From NCBI GenBank assembly GCA_928724745.1, contig CAKMXJ010000037.1:992001-1056000 (forward strand): a stretch of 64,000 bases of DNA, given 5' to 3'. A program made the position numbers and the translations under genes. Of the stretch, positions 48,456 to 57,290 are shown piece by piece. Position 1 is the stretch's first letter. Each line of letters opens with the position of its first letter. The stretch is from Anthracocystis setariae. Taxonomy: Eukaryota > Basidiomycota > Ustilaginomycetes > Ustilaginales > Ustilaginaceae. The notes under the pieces are model-generated. The model had not been told where the DNA came from, did not search any database, and was given only the letters and a program-made list of their open reading frames with translations.

Positions 48456-49175
48456 ATGGACGGGATGCAGAGCTGGAAGCCGTACCTACACACGTCGTTG
48501 TTCTCTCCATTCCCTACCAACCAAGAGGGCTCCGACGCTGGTGAACCATTTCTGTTCCCCACATTTCGCATCTACTCACGCACGACATTCCTTGCCGCTT
48601 GTGCATTCACTCTGCTGCTCGCACTGATGGAAAGATGGTTCACATTCCTCCTCGAAACCACCCTCTCCCTCTCCCCACCTCCTGAAGTGGGATGGGGAAA
48701 TAAGCGCAAGAACAGCCTCCTTTCCTCCATTCACCCCCTCACCACCACCATTGCTGGTAGTGGAAGTGGAAGCGTCTACGTCAGCCTGCCGCACACCTCC
48801 AGCTCCCGCAATGCTGGACGCGGGCGGAGGGGGATGAAAGTGACAGTGAGGACGATAGTGTATTTCGGCGCGACAATGGTGCGGTATGTATTGATGATCG
48901 TAGCTATGGGGATGGACTGGATGCTGTTGCTATCGGTTGTCGTCGGCTTGACATTGGGGCATCTATTGACTGATCTGTACAAGTGTCGAGATGTACCGGG
49001 CTCGTCAGATGCGCAGGAGAAGAGCGGAGAGGAAGCAGGACTGTTACGAGCCGAGGAAGTCGGAGATGACGAAACAAAGACGGAAGAACAGGAGCAGGAC
49101 TATATGGGAGCGACTCACATGCACAAACGCACCAACTCGAGACAGTCGAGCATGTGCGCATCCACACCTTACTAA
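48456..49175 (+). CDS. Ctr-family copper transporter
   Basis: The 239-residue protein has a first membrane segment after FRIYSRTTFLAACAFTLLLA, a long loop (about 75-130), then VRYVLMIVAMGMDWMLLLSV and VVVGLTLGHLLTD. The second helix carries the copper-coordinating MxxxM (MIVAM) and the third the GxxxG helix-packing motif (GLTLG), both hallmarks of Ctr copper permeases, which work as trimers. The N terminus has only one MxxM (MDGM) instead of the Met-rich clusters of plasma membrane Ctr1, which suggests a vacuolar Ctr2-like or low-affinity member. The C-terminal tail is acidic and then Thr/Ser-rich. It converges on PRP38 with 104 bp between stops. Confidence 0.82.
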   Translation: MDGMQSWKPYLHTSLFSPFPTNQEGSDAGEPFLFPTFRIYSRTTFLAACAFTLLLALMERWFTFLLETTLSLSPPPEVGWGNKRKNSLLSSIHPLTTTIAGSGSGSVYVSLPHTSSSRNAGRGRRGMKVTVRTIVYFGATMVRYVLMIVAMGMDWMLLLSVVVGLTLGHLLTDLYKCRDVPGSSDAQEKSGEEAGLLRAEEVGDDETKTEEQEQDYMGATHMHKRTNSRQSSMCASTPY

Positions 49176-49279
49176 CGCCATCATCCCAGTCCAGTGTGTA
49201 GAATGGCTATGATTGTGCGATGTGCGCGGGTATGTAGTGGTAACAAGTGAGCTAATGATGCGTTTATGCAAAAGGGGTT

Positions 49280-50236
49280 TTAGTCGCGGTCGGGTGAGCG
49301 TGATGGTGAGCGCGAGATGTATCCCATCTCATCCGGTGGGGAGCGATCAGGAGAACGACTTGGCGATCTCGAAACGAACCCTACCTCCCGCTCCTCCTTT
49401 GTTGGTGGTGGAAGTTGACGATCCGGTGAAACGCTCGGTGTGGGCGACACGAATCTTCTCCTCTTGCTCGCCGCCGCTTGCTCATCATCCGACTCTTCCT
49501 GCGAGGTGTACTCGATCTCTTCTGCATAGTCTGGCTCGGGTTCCTCCCTCTCCTGCCGAGCTCGTGCTAGCTGGGACGCCTGCTTGAGGCGTTCCAACTT
49601 CCACCGCTTGACATCCGACAAGCTGTCATCGCTGTCGTCACTCTCCTCTCCCTCCTCCTCCTCCCCCGCATTGAGCAGTGTGGATTCGAGCTTACTTATC
49701 CTGGGCGGCAACCCATCCCTTTGTTCGCAAACCTCCCTCTTGGTCAACCTGGGAAGAATGATATCACAAACCCTCTCCTCGCGCAACAACAGATCCACCC
49801 ACTCATCTACATGCACCACCTCGAACTCGCCTCCCGGTCCCCTCCACCGCAACTTCCTCCCATCCGCATACATGGGCTCCAACAGCGAATACACGTCCGT
49901 CGCCTTGTACGTCAAGCGAATGTAGAACGCTGCGAGCGCCTGTAGGTATTTGAACTCGTTGGCTGCGAGGTATTCCTTGACGATGCTGGGTTCGGGTTGA
50001 ATTTGGAGGAGTTTCTGGAGGAGGCACAGGAAGTTGGAAGGACGTTGTAGGCCGACGAGGCCGCCGATGTGGTGAAGGTCGACGGCGAGCGGGAGGAGGG
50101 TGGCGGCAGAGAGCGCGAAGCAGTGTTCCTTCCAGAAGGGGGAGGAGTAGATGCGGTAGCGCACTGGCTTTTCGATGAGGAATTGTGGGTTGGTGCCGTG
50201 GATCGAGATGGCATTGCGGATGGTGGCATTCGCCAT
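49280..50236 (-). CDS. PRP38: Pre-mRNA-splicing factor Prp38
   Basis: The 318-residue protein begins MANATIRNAISIHGTNPQFL and continues with the near-invariant IEKPVRYRIYSSPFWKEHCF, RPSNFLCLLQKLLQIQPEPS, NEFKYLQALAAFYIRLTYKA and FEVVHVDEWVDLLLREERVC, then DIILPRLTKR. Prp38 is a U4/U6.U5 tri-snRNP component needed for spliceosome activation. The C-terminal 110 residues are acidic and then carry an SRSPSRSPDR-type RS tail, as in metazoan PRPF38A but not in budding yeast. The frame is open to 50335, but similarity begins exactly at the ATG at 50236. It is divergent from the dynein gene. Confidence 0.96.
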   Translation of the reverse strand: MANATIRNAISIHGTNPQFLIEKPVRYRIYSSPFWKEHCFALSAATLLPLAVDLHHIGGLVGLQRPSNFLCLLQKLLQIQPEPSIVKEYLAANEFKYLQALAAFYIRLTYKATDVYSLLEPMYADGRKLRWRGPGGEFEVVHVDEWVDLLLREERVCDIILPRLTKREVCEQRDGLPPRISKLESTLLNAGEEEEGEESDDSDDSLSDVKRWKLERLKQASQLARARQEREEPEPDYAEEIEYTSQEESDDEQAAASKRRRFVSPTPSVSPDRQLPPPTKEEREVGFVSRSPSRSPDRSPPDEMGYISRSPSRSPDRD

Positions 50237-50595
50237 GGTGGGGTCCAAGTGTGGGCCGAGAACCGACTGGTCGATGCGTTTGGATGAACACAGATGATGA
50301 TGATGATGATGGAGGATAGGTGAGGATCCTTTCAATCAATTGAGAATCCTCCCTCCACTTTGACCTTTGCCAACACCAAAAAATGGGATAGTCAATGTTT
50401 GATTTCGGTTCGATTACATTTCGAAAATGTGGGCCACGGGCGACACGTTTGCAAAGTGTTGGTCTCTGAGCGCAAAGCACACTGACTTGAAGTGCACCGA
50501 ACTCTTGTTCCTACCTTTGCTTCACAACCCTCTTCATCATCACCATTACCACCAATTGCAGCGTATTTGACCCTGCTGATACGCTTGCTTTCACA
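50237..50595. promoter_or_regulatory. Divergent promoter between PRP38 and the dynein intermediate chain gene
   Basis: About 360 bp. It contains ATG/ATC trinucleotide repeats near 50293-50310; nothing else is recognised. Confidence 0.4.
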
Positions 50596-52713
50596 ATGTC
50601 TTCATCCTCTTCAGCCGCCGATGCACGCAGGCGAGCCGAAATCGAAGCCAAGAAAGCAAAACTTCAAGAAATCCGTCGTCAACGAGAAGAACGCGCCCTC
50701 CGTCTCAAATCTACAGCCTCCTCGTTACCCGAATCCTCCTCATCCTCCTCCTCAACCGCCGGAGTTTCCTCGCGCAAAGATCTCGATGACCTCGTCAACT
50801 CTCTCATCTCTGGTTCAGGCACAAGGAGTTCCAGAGCCAGCCTGGTCGGTGATACGGGCTCGCCCAGAAAGAGTCTGTTGGGGGGATCCCGAGATGCACC
50901 TAGTTCCGAGTTCGGCGGTAGCGAATCAGAGGTGCCACCTTCCACCCCAGGTGGTGCAGCAGCCAACACGCACACAACAGCGGTAGAGGCCACCGTGCGA
51001 CTCGCACCAGTGGAACTGATCGACGTGGAGACCGAGCTATTCGAACTACCACAGAAGCAGCGTGTCTTCTACACCAAGGAGGTACAGACAGCTGCGATTG
51101 GCGACTTGGACGACGAAGACCAGTACTACTCCGCAGGCGGCCCCAGTGGAGGCGGTGTCGGTGCGGAAGCAAGGATCAAGGAAACCGAGGAAACACTGCG
51201 CGCAAGGATCCTCGCCGAACACGAGGCCGATTTGGCCCAAAAGGCAGAAGAGGAGAGGTTGGAACGTGAAATCGCCTCGCAACTACGCGAGCTTTCCGAG
51301 GAAGAGCGAGTGGCCGTCTACTCTGCCCAAGATTTCAGCGACTTTGTCGAACAGAGCTCCAAGATTGTCGAGCGTGCGCTGACAGATACGTACGATTACA
51401 TGCGCGACTACCGCATTGCCGACGATGGTCAGATCGACACGGCTGGTGGTTCTCAGCTGCGGTTGGTGCGCAAATTCGGTAAGGGTGATAAGACGTTTGC
51501 CAACCGAAGCATCACTGCTATCGACTGGAGTACAAAATACCCCGAGTTGTGTGTGGTCGCCTACAACCGCAATGACCAGGATGAAGATGCACCGGATGGT
51601 CTCGTTGCTGTGTGGAATACGCATCTTGCCGATCGGCCCGAATTCGTCTTCCACGCCCAGACCGATGTGTTGAGCGTATGCTTCTCGCCCTTCCACCCGA
51701 ATCTGATCGTCGGAGGTACGTACTCTGGCCAGATCCTGATCTGGGATACACGCGCGCGCTCGCTGCCCGTCCTCAAAACCCCGCTCTCCGCCGCGGGACA
51801 TACGCATCCCGTCTACGGCCTCAAGATCATCGGCTCGGCCAACGCACACAACCTCGTCTCGGCGAGCACGGATGGAACCATCTGCTGGTGGATGCTCGAC
51901 ATGCTCGCGCGCCCACAGGAGACCCTCGAATTGGTCAACACGCTGCATGCCAAGACCGACGAGGTCGCCGTGACCACGCTCGGGGTGCCGGACCAGGAGA
52001 CCACGTGCTTCCTCGTCGGGTCCGAGGATGGATGTGTGTATGCTGGTAGTCGGTACGATCGTGCAGGGCTTAAGGCTGGGTTGCATATGGCCGAGATTTA
52101 CAAGGGTCATGTGGCGGCGATCACCGGGTTGCATTTTCATCCGTTGAATGGTAACGCGGTGGTGGATTTTTCCGATCTGTTTCTGACGAGCTCGATGGAT
52201 TGGACGAGCAAGTTGTGGCGGCTCAAACCCACCCCTACTTCCACTAACACTAATGCCGTGGCGGGTGGAGGGTCGAGATCGATCGCCGGCGCGTCCGCAT
52301 TGCCAGGTGGCGGGGGTGTGGGAATCTCGCCCGTGCTCGGGTTCGAAGAGGGGAACGACTACATCTACGACATCCGGTGGTCGCCTTTGCACCCGGCTAT
52401 ATTCGCCCAGGTGGACGGAACGGGAAGGTTGGACGTGTTCAATCTGAATCTCGATCACGAACGACCCCTCGCCTCCGTATCCCCCGCTACAACGGATGAT
52501 GATGAGGTCAAGCTAAGAGCACTGAACAAACTCGCTTGGAGCACCGACGCTCGCAAAATCGCTACCGGCGGTGCCGATGGGACACTGTACATCTACCAAC
52601 TTAGTGATGCGCTCAGTACGGTTACCGAAGACGAATTTACCACGTTCCACAACGTCATCGCCAAGCTCCTGTCCGGCGGTAGTAGTAGTAGTAGTAATAG
52701 TGCTGGTTTGTAA
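50596..52713 (+). CDS. Cytoplasmic dynein intermediate chain
   Basis: The 705-residue protein has a charged N-terminal helix (1-40; RAEIEAKKAKLQEIRRQREE), as in dynein intermediate chains, where it binds dynactin p150 and NudE. Ser-rich linkers follow, and a light-chain-binding-like TKEVQTA (about residue 160; compare the LC8 consensus KxTQT). A second helix is at about 190-260, then a WD40 propeller (about 290-690) with VLSVCFSPFHPNLIVGGTYS, GQILIWDTRA, HPVYGL and YIYDIRWSPLHPAIFAQVDG, all typical of this family. It joins dynein heavy chains to cargo adaptors; in smuts dynein drives endosome and nuclear movement. It converges on THR1 with 58 bp between stops. Confidence 0.93.
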   Translation: MSSSSSAADARRRAEIEAKKAKLQEIRRQREERALRLKSTASSLPESSSSSSSTAGVSSRKDLDDLVNSLISGSGTRSSRASLVGDTGSPRKSLLGGSRDAPSSEFGGSESEVPPSTPGGAAANTHTTAVEATVRLAPVELIDVETELFELPQKQRVFYTKEVQTAAIGDLDDEDQYYSAGGPSGGGVGAEARIKETEETLRARILAEHEADLAQKAEEERLEREIASQLRELSEEERVAVYSAQDFSDFVEQSSKIVERALTDTYDYMRDYRIADDGQIDTAGGSQLRLVRKFGKGDKTFANRSITAIDWSTKYPELCVVAYNRNDQDEDAPDGLVAVWNTHLADRPEFVFHAQTDVLSVCFSPFHPNLIVGGTYSGQILIWDTRARSLPVLKTPLSAAGHTHPVYGLKIIGSANAHNLVSASTDGTICWWMLDMLARPQETLELVNTLHAKTDEVAVTTLGVPDQETTCFLVGSEDGCVYAGSRYDRAGLKAGLHMAEIYKGHVAAITGLHFHPLNGNAVVDFSDLFLTSSMDWTSKLWRLKPTPTSTNTNAVAGGGSRSIAGASALPGGGGVGISPVLGFEEGNDYIYDIRWSPLHPAIFAQVDGTGRLDVFNLNLDHERPLASVSPATTDDDEVKLRALNKLAWSTDARKIATGGADGTLYIYQLSDALSTVTEDEFTTFHNVIAKLLSGGSSSSSNSAGL

Positions 52714-52754
52714 TACCATTATGCGAAGGAGGATATCTCTACAAAAAGGGGGTA

Positions 52755-52769
52755 GGGGGGGGGGGGGGG
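52755..52769 (+). repeat. G15 homopolymer between convergent stops
   Basis: An uninterrupted run of 15 G, preceded by GGGGGTA, fills much of the 58 bp gap between the dynein and homoserine kinase stop codons. Confidence 0.8.
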
Positions 52770-52771
52770 TT

Positions 52772-53830
52772 TTAATGCGAGACGGTGGCGCCGTCTGTGG
52801 TGACGGTGAGAAATTTCGCGTCACATTTTTCGATGCCATGCCTCCTGAACGTGTGCACGATCTCATTTGCAATCGCTTGTTCACTGCTCGTAGCGAGCGC
52901 GAGGATGGTGGGTCCTGCACCCGAGAGGCAGATGCCTAGGAGGCCCGGATGGGACTGTGGCGTCACACTGGCGAGCACATCAGGCAGACCGGGGATGAGA
53001 TGTTTGCGATAGGGTTGGTGGACTTTGTCCTGCATGGCTTGATAGATGAGGAACGGATCGGGCGGCGAGCGGGTGAGTGCGGTTGTGAGAACGGCTAAAC
53101 GCTGCAGGTTGAAGATGAGGTCATGTTTGGTGTACTGATTGGGAAGCACGGAGCGAGCTTTGGCGGTGGATACTTGGAAGTCGGGGATGATGGCGATGAC
53201 TTTGATTTCGGGAGCCCAACCGAAGCGGATGTAGTGGCCGATATTGTTCGGTGGTGGGTGTGGAGAGAGACCCCAAGATTCGGAGGCGTTGGGCGGGTAT
53301 TCCGGGATCACTTCCGATAGGGGGACATCGCGTCGCTCCTCTTCCTCTGGCGAGAGTTCGAGTAGGTACGAACCGACGAACCCACCCATCAATGCAGCCG
53401 TGACGTTGTCCGGATGTCTTTCGATCATGAGCGCGTGATCCAGCAGGCGATCTTTCGAAAGTCCGAGTTGACCAAGCTCATTTCCGAGTAGCAGACCAGC
53501 TACGACCGCAGCACCCGACGAACCAAGTCCACGCCCGAACGGGATTTCGTTGTGCACATCGATCGACACACCGGATGGGAACGACTCGACGCCGTTGCTG
53601 CGAAGCACGTAGAGTGCAGTACGCGTGGTGAGGTTCTTGTATGCATCCAACGGCGCCTCTTCTGCGCCCAGTCCTGTGTATGCGAGAGTAGGGGAGGTGT
53701 GTGTACCACTCGGGTCGACCGTGACTTGAAGCGTCAGGTACAGAGACAGCGAAAGACCAACGACATCGAACCCAGGCCCGATGTTGGACGACGTGCATGG
53801 CACTTTGACAGTAAACCTTCGTACAGCCAT
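52772..53830 (-). CDS. THR1: Homoserine kinase
   Basis: Homoserine kinase phosphorylates homoserine in threonine biosynthesis. The protein has 352 residues (yeast Thr1, 357). It begins MAVRRFTVKVPCTSSNIGPG and has the GHMP kinase ATP loop IPFGRGLGSSGAAVVAGLLL (about residue 95), ALMIERHPDNVTAALMGGFV, PDFQVSTAKARSVLP and the C-terminal LGICLSGAGPTILALA. All are family-specific. The frame continues 63 codons upstream, but its sequence is His/Pro-rich and non-homologous, so the ATG at 53830 is preferred. It is cytosolic. Confidence 0.96.
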   Translation of the reverse strand: MAVRRFTVKVPCTSSNIGPGFDVVGLSLSLYLTLQVTVDPSGTHTSPTLAYTGLGAEEAPLDAYKNLTTRTALYVLRSNGVESFPSGVSIDVHNEIPFGRGLGSSGAAVVAGLLLGNELGQLGLSKDRLLDHALMIERHPDNVTAALMGGFVGSYLLELSPEEEERRDVPLSEVIPEYPPNASESWGLSPHPPPNNIGHYIRFGWAPEIKVIAIIPDFQVSTAKARSVLPNQYTKHDLIFNLQRLAVLTTALTRSPPDPFLIYQAMQDKVHQPYRKHLIPGLPDVLASVTPQSHPGLLGICLSGAGPTILALATSSEQAIANEIVHTFRRHGIEKCDAKFLTVTTDGATVSH

Positions 53831-54315
53831 CTTGAAGTGGACAGATGTGAGGAAGCGAGGGTGATGGTGAAGGTGAAGGTGAAAGGTGAGGAGGGAAGGA
53901 TGAGAGGCAGCTTCGGTTGGGTGATGTGTATGTCTGTGCGTTGCGAATTTGTGAATTGAGCTGCAGGCCAAGAAACATTTATTCGCACTGCGACTCTGCA
54001 TTTCTTCCCAAAAGTCCAACCAACGTTGGTTGAGCCCGTGTGACTCGGCTGCATATCTGTTTTGCCTTTTTCACCCGATGCGCAAACAAATCGCCGATAC
54101 AGCACTTACTTGAACAAGTTCTCCCTCTCAGCCAGCCCCATCATTTTCAATGAACTGTTGCTTCCCCACTGTGTCAAAAAAGGGGATCCTAGCTCACAAC
54201 TTGAAGTGCACATGCTCTCCTCGCGCACATTCAGATTGGGAATCGGATGACATGACGGATCCTTGCTCGAGATCGATTAGCAACGCTTTCGAGCGTGTGT
54301 TGCGCCTTGCATGCT
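53831..54315. other. Intergenic between THR1 and the Ubl-BAG gene
   Basis: About 485 bp upstream of THR1 and downstream of the leftward BAG gene. It contains a GAAGGTGAAGGTGA repeat (about 53860-53890, leader of THR1). No gene is seen. Confidence 0.4.
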
Positions 54316-54570
54316 CTACTCCGGCTGTTGCTTTTGTTCCTTGTAGCTCTTGAATGCCGACCACGCCGAATCCAAACGATCCAAATGGCCTTGCACCTCC
54401 TTGACCGCCACCTTTCTCGCCTGCCTCGTCGTTTCACTATTCACCTGCACACTGTCCAAAGCCAACAATTGTCGCAGCAACAGCTCGCTTAACCTCCTGT
54501 GCGCATCCGCAATCTGATCCCCTTCCATCACCGTCTTGTCCTCCTCGCCTCTCGCCTCGCCCTCGCCCTC

Positions 54571-54633
<63 letters not shown>

Positions 54634-55268
54634 ATTGAGCTGGCCTGCGTGGAGTTTGACCGAGTGCTCGACTTGGTGGACCTGGGGGAAGAGCTCTTTG
54701 CGTGCTGTGTCGAGCGCTTCAGTGATGCGATTCATCAGACCCTGTTCCGAGGTGTCTGCTTCCCTGGCCTTCTTTTCGCGTGCCTTTTGTTCGCCAATGG
54801 AGAGCGCACCCACACCGATGGATGCTTTTGCGCCTGGTTTGTCGCCCTCTTCGCGACTGCCGACCAGGCCGATTCGCGAGCCCTCCACCAGTCCGTACGC
54901 CGTTAGTGGTAATCGATCGTCGCGCAGTACCAGGCCACGGTGGATCAGCTTGATCTTGTCGTAATCGAGCGAAGTAACCGACGCAATCTCGTGCCGCAAG
55001 TGTCCCAGTGTCACCGGCTCGCCTAACCGCGGCAGCACGATCTGCAATCTGTAAGCAAGCAACGTGAGAAAATGCAGAACAGAGTGGATTGGATCAATCG
55101 AAGAGTTCAGCGTAAGTGCAATATGTGAGCAGAGAGAGTGGGAACGAACCTTTCACGACCCCAGACCACTTCGATTCTACGAATCTGACCGTTATTGTTG
55201 CTACCCGGATGCGAAGAGCCGTTGGGCCCATCAGCCCATCGCTTCCATTGGGACGAGAACCACGACAT
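54316..55268 (-). CDS. Ubiquitin-like/BAG-domain Hsp70 co-chaperone with polyglutamine (two exons)
   Basis: Exon 1 is 55268-55150 and exon 2 is 55048-54316; the 101 bp intron has GT and TTACAG borders and splicing gives 283 residues. Exon 1 encodes MSWFSSQWKRWADGPNGSSH and the start of the Ubl (IRRIEVVWGRER). The Ubl continues LQIVLPRLGEPVTLGHLRHE and YDKIKLIHRGLVLRDDRLPL. The C-terminal helices (about 120-170 and 205-280; LSELLLRQLLALDSVQ, VKEVQGHLDRLDSAWSAFKS) form a BAG domain, which binds the Hsp70 ATPase domain as nucleotide exchange factor. A 21-residue polyglutamine (about 179-199) is inserted inside the BAG helices. It resembles BAG1-type proteins; no membrane anchor is seen. Confidence 0.85.
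54571..54633 (-). repeat. CAG repeat encoding 21 glutamines
   Basis: Nineteen uninterrupted CAG codons (CTG on the plus strand, 54574-54630) with one CAA codon at each end, inside the Ubl-BAG gene. Pure CAG runs are prone to length change. Confidence 0.95.
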
Positions 55269-55752
55269 CTTGTCTTGTGCCCCCCTCGCTTCGTCGACGT
55301 CGACGTGTTTGCTGTGCCGACTGCGGGCTGAGCTGAGGTTTGGTCGGACAAAGAAAGAGCAAATCTAGCCCCAGTTGTGGATGAGACGCAGCGTTGGTGG
55401 CACTCAGCTCGAGATGGTGGGTGGGGGTTGAATGTTGGATTGTGCACAAACGCTGAAATCGTAATTTGGTGCGTTGCTTCCTCCTCCAAGTCACCGAAAT
55501 CTACTCCACACGCACACGTTTTTTGCCTTTTCTCTGAGAGTTGGCAAGCGCTGCGTCTTGAAATCCACGATCAAGCCTGGCTATTAATGGGAATAACAAT
55601 GTTCAGTCTGCTATCCAAACATTCCGCCCCCTCGCTCACGGCCACACATCTCCTCATGGCCACGACAACAGAATCACAATCACAGCAAGACCAAACTCCC
55701 TCCTTCAACATACAGTACCGTATGTGACATTCCCATCTACCATGTAGACCGA
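55269..55752. other. Intergenic between the Ubl-BAG gene and THP3
   Basis: About 480 bp without a recognised gene: promoter of the BAG gene and 3' flank of THP3. A near-palindromic ACATACAGTACCGTATGT lies at about 55709-55726, close to the THP3 stop. Confidence 0.4.
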
Positions 55753-57290
55753 TCATATTTGTCCCTTAATATCCACTTTTCGGAACTTCTGGATTGCGTC
55801 GGTCAGCGGCTGCATCGCTGCCTTTGCATCCCACTGCCTCTTCTCTAACGGCAAGCTCGGTATCGACTTGGTTTTCTTCTTCTTCCCACCACTCCCTGTC
55901 GGCATCATCGCAGCGAGCTCGGCCGGAGTTGGCTCGATATATATCGCTGCACCGTTCGAGGTCAGGAATTGGTCTGCTTCGCCAACATCCTGAAACGCAA
56001 GCTCGTCGGCAATGTACGACAGCGCGATCGATGGTCGATAACTGTGCAAACGTCAAGGTTGAGAGAAAAGCTCGGTCAGTTTGATACGATCAACAAACGT
56101 CGCAGAGGTGCAGAGAAAGACAGAGACGCTTACCACTTGGACATGATCAACAGCGCATTGATCCTCTCCCTCTCGACGAAATGATCCATAATGTAAGCGT
56201 TCATGTTGGGTGCATCCGTATACAGTTGAAAGAACGAATGATAGTTGCCCGTCACCAACGCCGCGCGCACCTTCAATGCATGCTCCACCGCTGTCTCCCT
56301 CTTATGCTCCTCCGTCAGCTCTGCCATCAGCGCATTCACATCCCTCCGATTCTTGGTATGCAGCAGATACAAGATCCGGTACGCCAAAAACTCCATGGCA
56401 CTCCCCTGGATCCCATACGCATACAACCCGCGCAACTGGCTCTGGCACTGGTTGTACTCGCCCAGATCGCCCATCTCGAGCGCAATGCGCGCGTGGATCT
56501 CATACACCTTGACTGTAAACTCGTTCTTGATGCGTTGCACCGTCAAATCTTGCCGCATCGATTTGAACTGATCGCAGATGTACGCATAGTTGTTTTCCGT
56601 CCGCCACTTTTTCTTGAGCAGTTCCAGCGTTTGCACCAGCGTCGACAGCGGCCGTACCGTCTTGGGATCCGGAGCCGACGTCAGACGCAGATACGACTTC
56701 TCCAGCTTGGTGCTGGTGCCAACCACAGTGTGTTCGTCCCAATCGATCACGTTCGGATCAGCTACTTCGGTGTCGGTGAATGCCCCGACACCTGGAAGTG
56801 GTGCGGCGTACTTGCCCTTGCCGTTCGCAATGCCGTTCGTCCTGCCATGTGCGCCGTTCCAAGCCCCCTGTGCGGGTACTCCCATGGTTCCGCCGCCAAA
56901 TCGGGTGGCTAGGCTTTTGGATGCAATTGCTGTTTCCAACATCTCGTCTTCCTGCCGTCTAAATTCCTGCTGCTCACGTTCAAACCGTTTGGCTCTCTTC
57001 TCCTTGCGCGCTTGCTCCTCCGCATCCTCTGCCGTCAAGCTCGCCAGGCTGCTGGAGGAGGGTGCTGCTCGCTTCTTGAGCGACTTTTTAGTAGCAGTCG
57101 AGGGTCCGGCTAGCGATTTGAGGCTGGCGTTGGCCCAGTCGGTGGTGTGAATGGTACCGTTCTGGAACGACTCAAAGATGAGCGCACGCAGCTCTTCCGA
57201 GACGGCTTTTCGGTTGGCATCGGTGCAGGCGGCAAATGCACGATTTGCAAAGTCTTTGAGCGATTGCGGCCACTCCGTTTGCGAAGACAT
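55753..57290 (-). CDS. THP3: Thp3/LENG8-type SAC3-GANP domain protein (two exons)
   Basis: Exon 1 is 57290-56134 and exon 2 is 56041-55753, with a 92 bp intron (GTAAGC donor, GCACAG acceptor). The product has 481 residues. The N-terminal half is basic coiled-coil and disordered (about 85-120). The SAC3/GANP domain (about 205-470) has LEKSYLRLTSAPDPKTVRPL, KKKWRTENNYAYICDQFKSM, RQDLTVQRIKNEFTVKVYEI, ARIALEMGDLGEYNQCQSQL and, across the splice junction, MSKCYRPSIALSYIADELAF. This is the Thp3/LENG8 signature. In yeast Thp3 pairs with Csn12 and acts in transcription elongation and mRNA maturation; a nuclear location is expected. The C terminus has a Lys-rich GGKKKKTK stretch. Confidence 0.9.

Noticed and set aside
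53831..54019. 63-codon in-frame extension of homoserine kinase
   Set aside because: His/Pro-rich leader sequence without similarity; homoserine kinase homology begins at the ATG at 53830.
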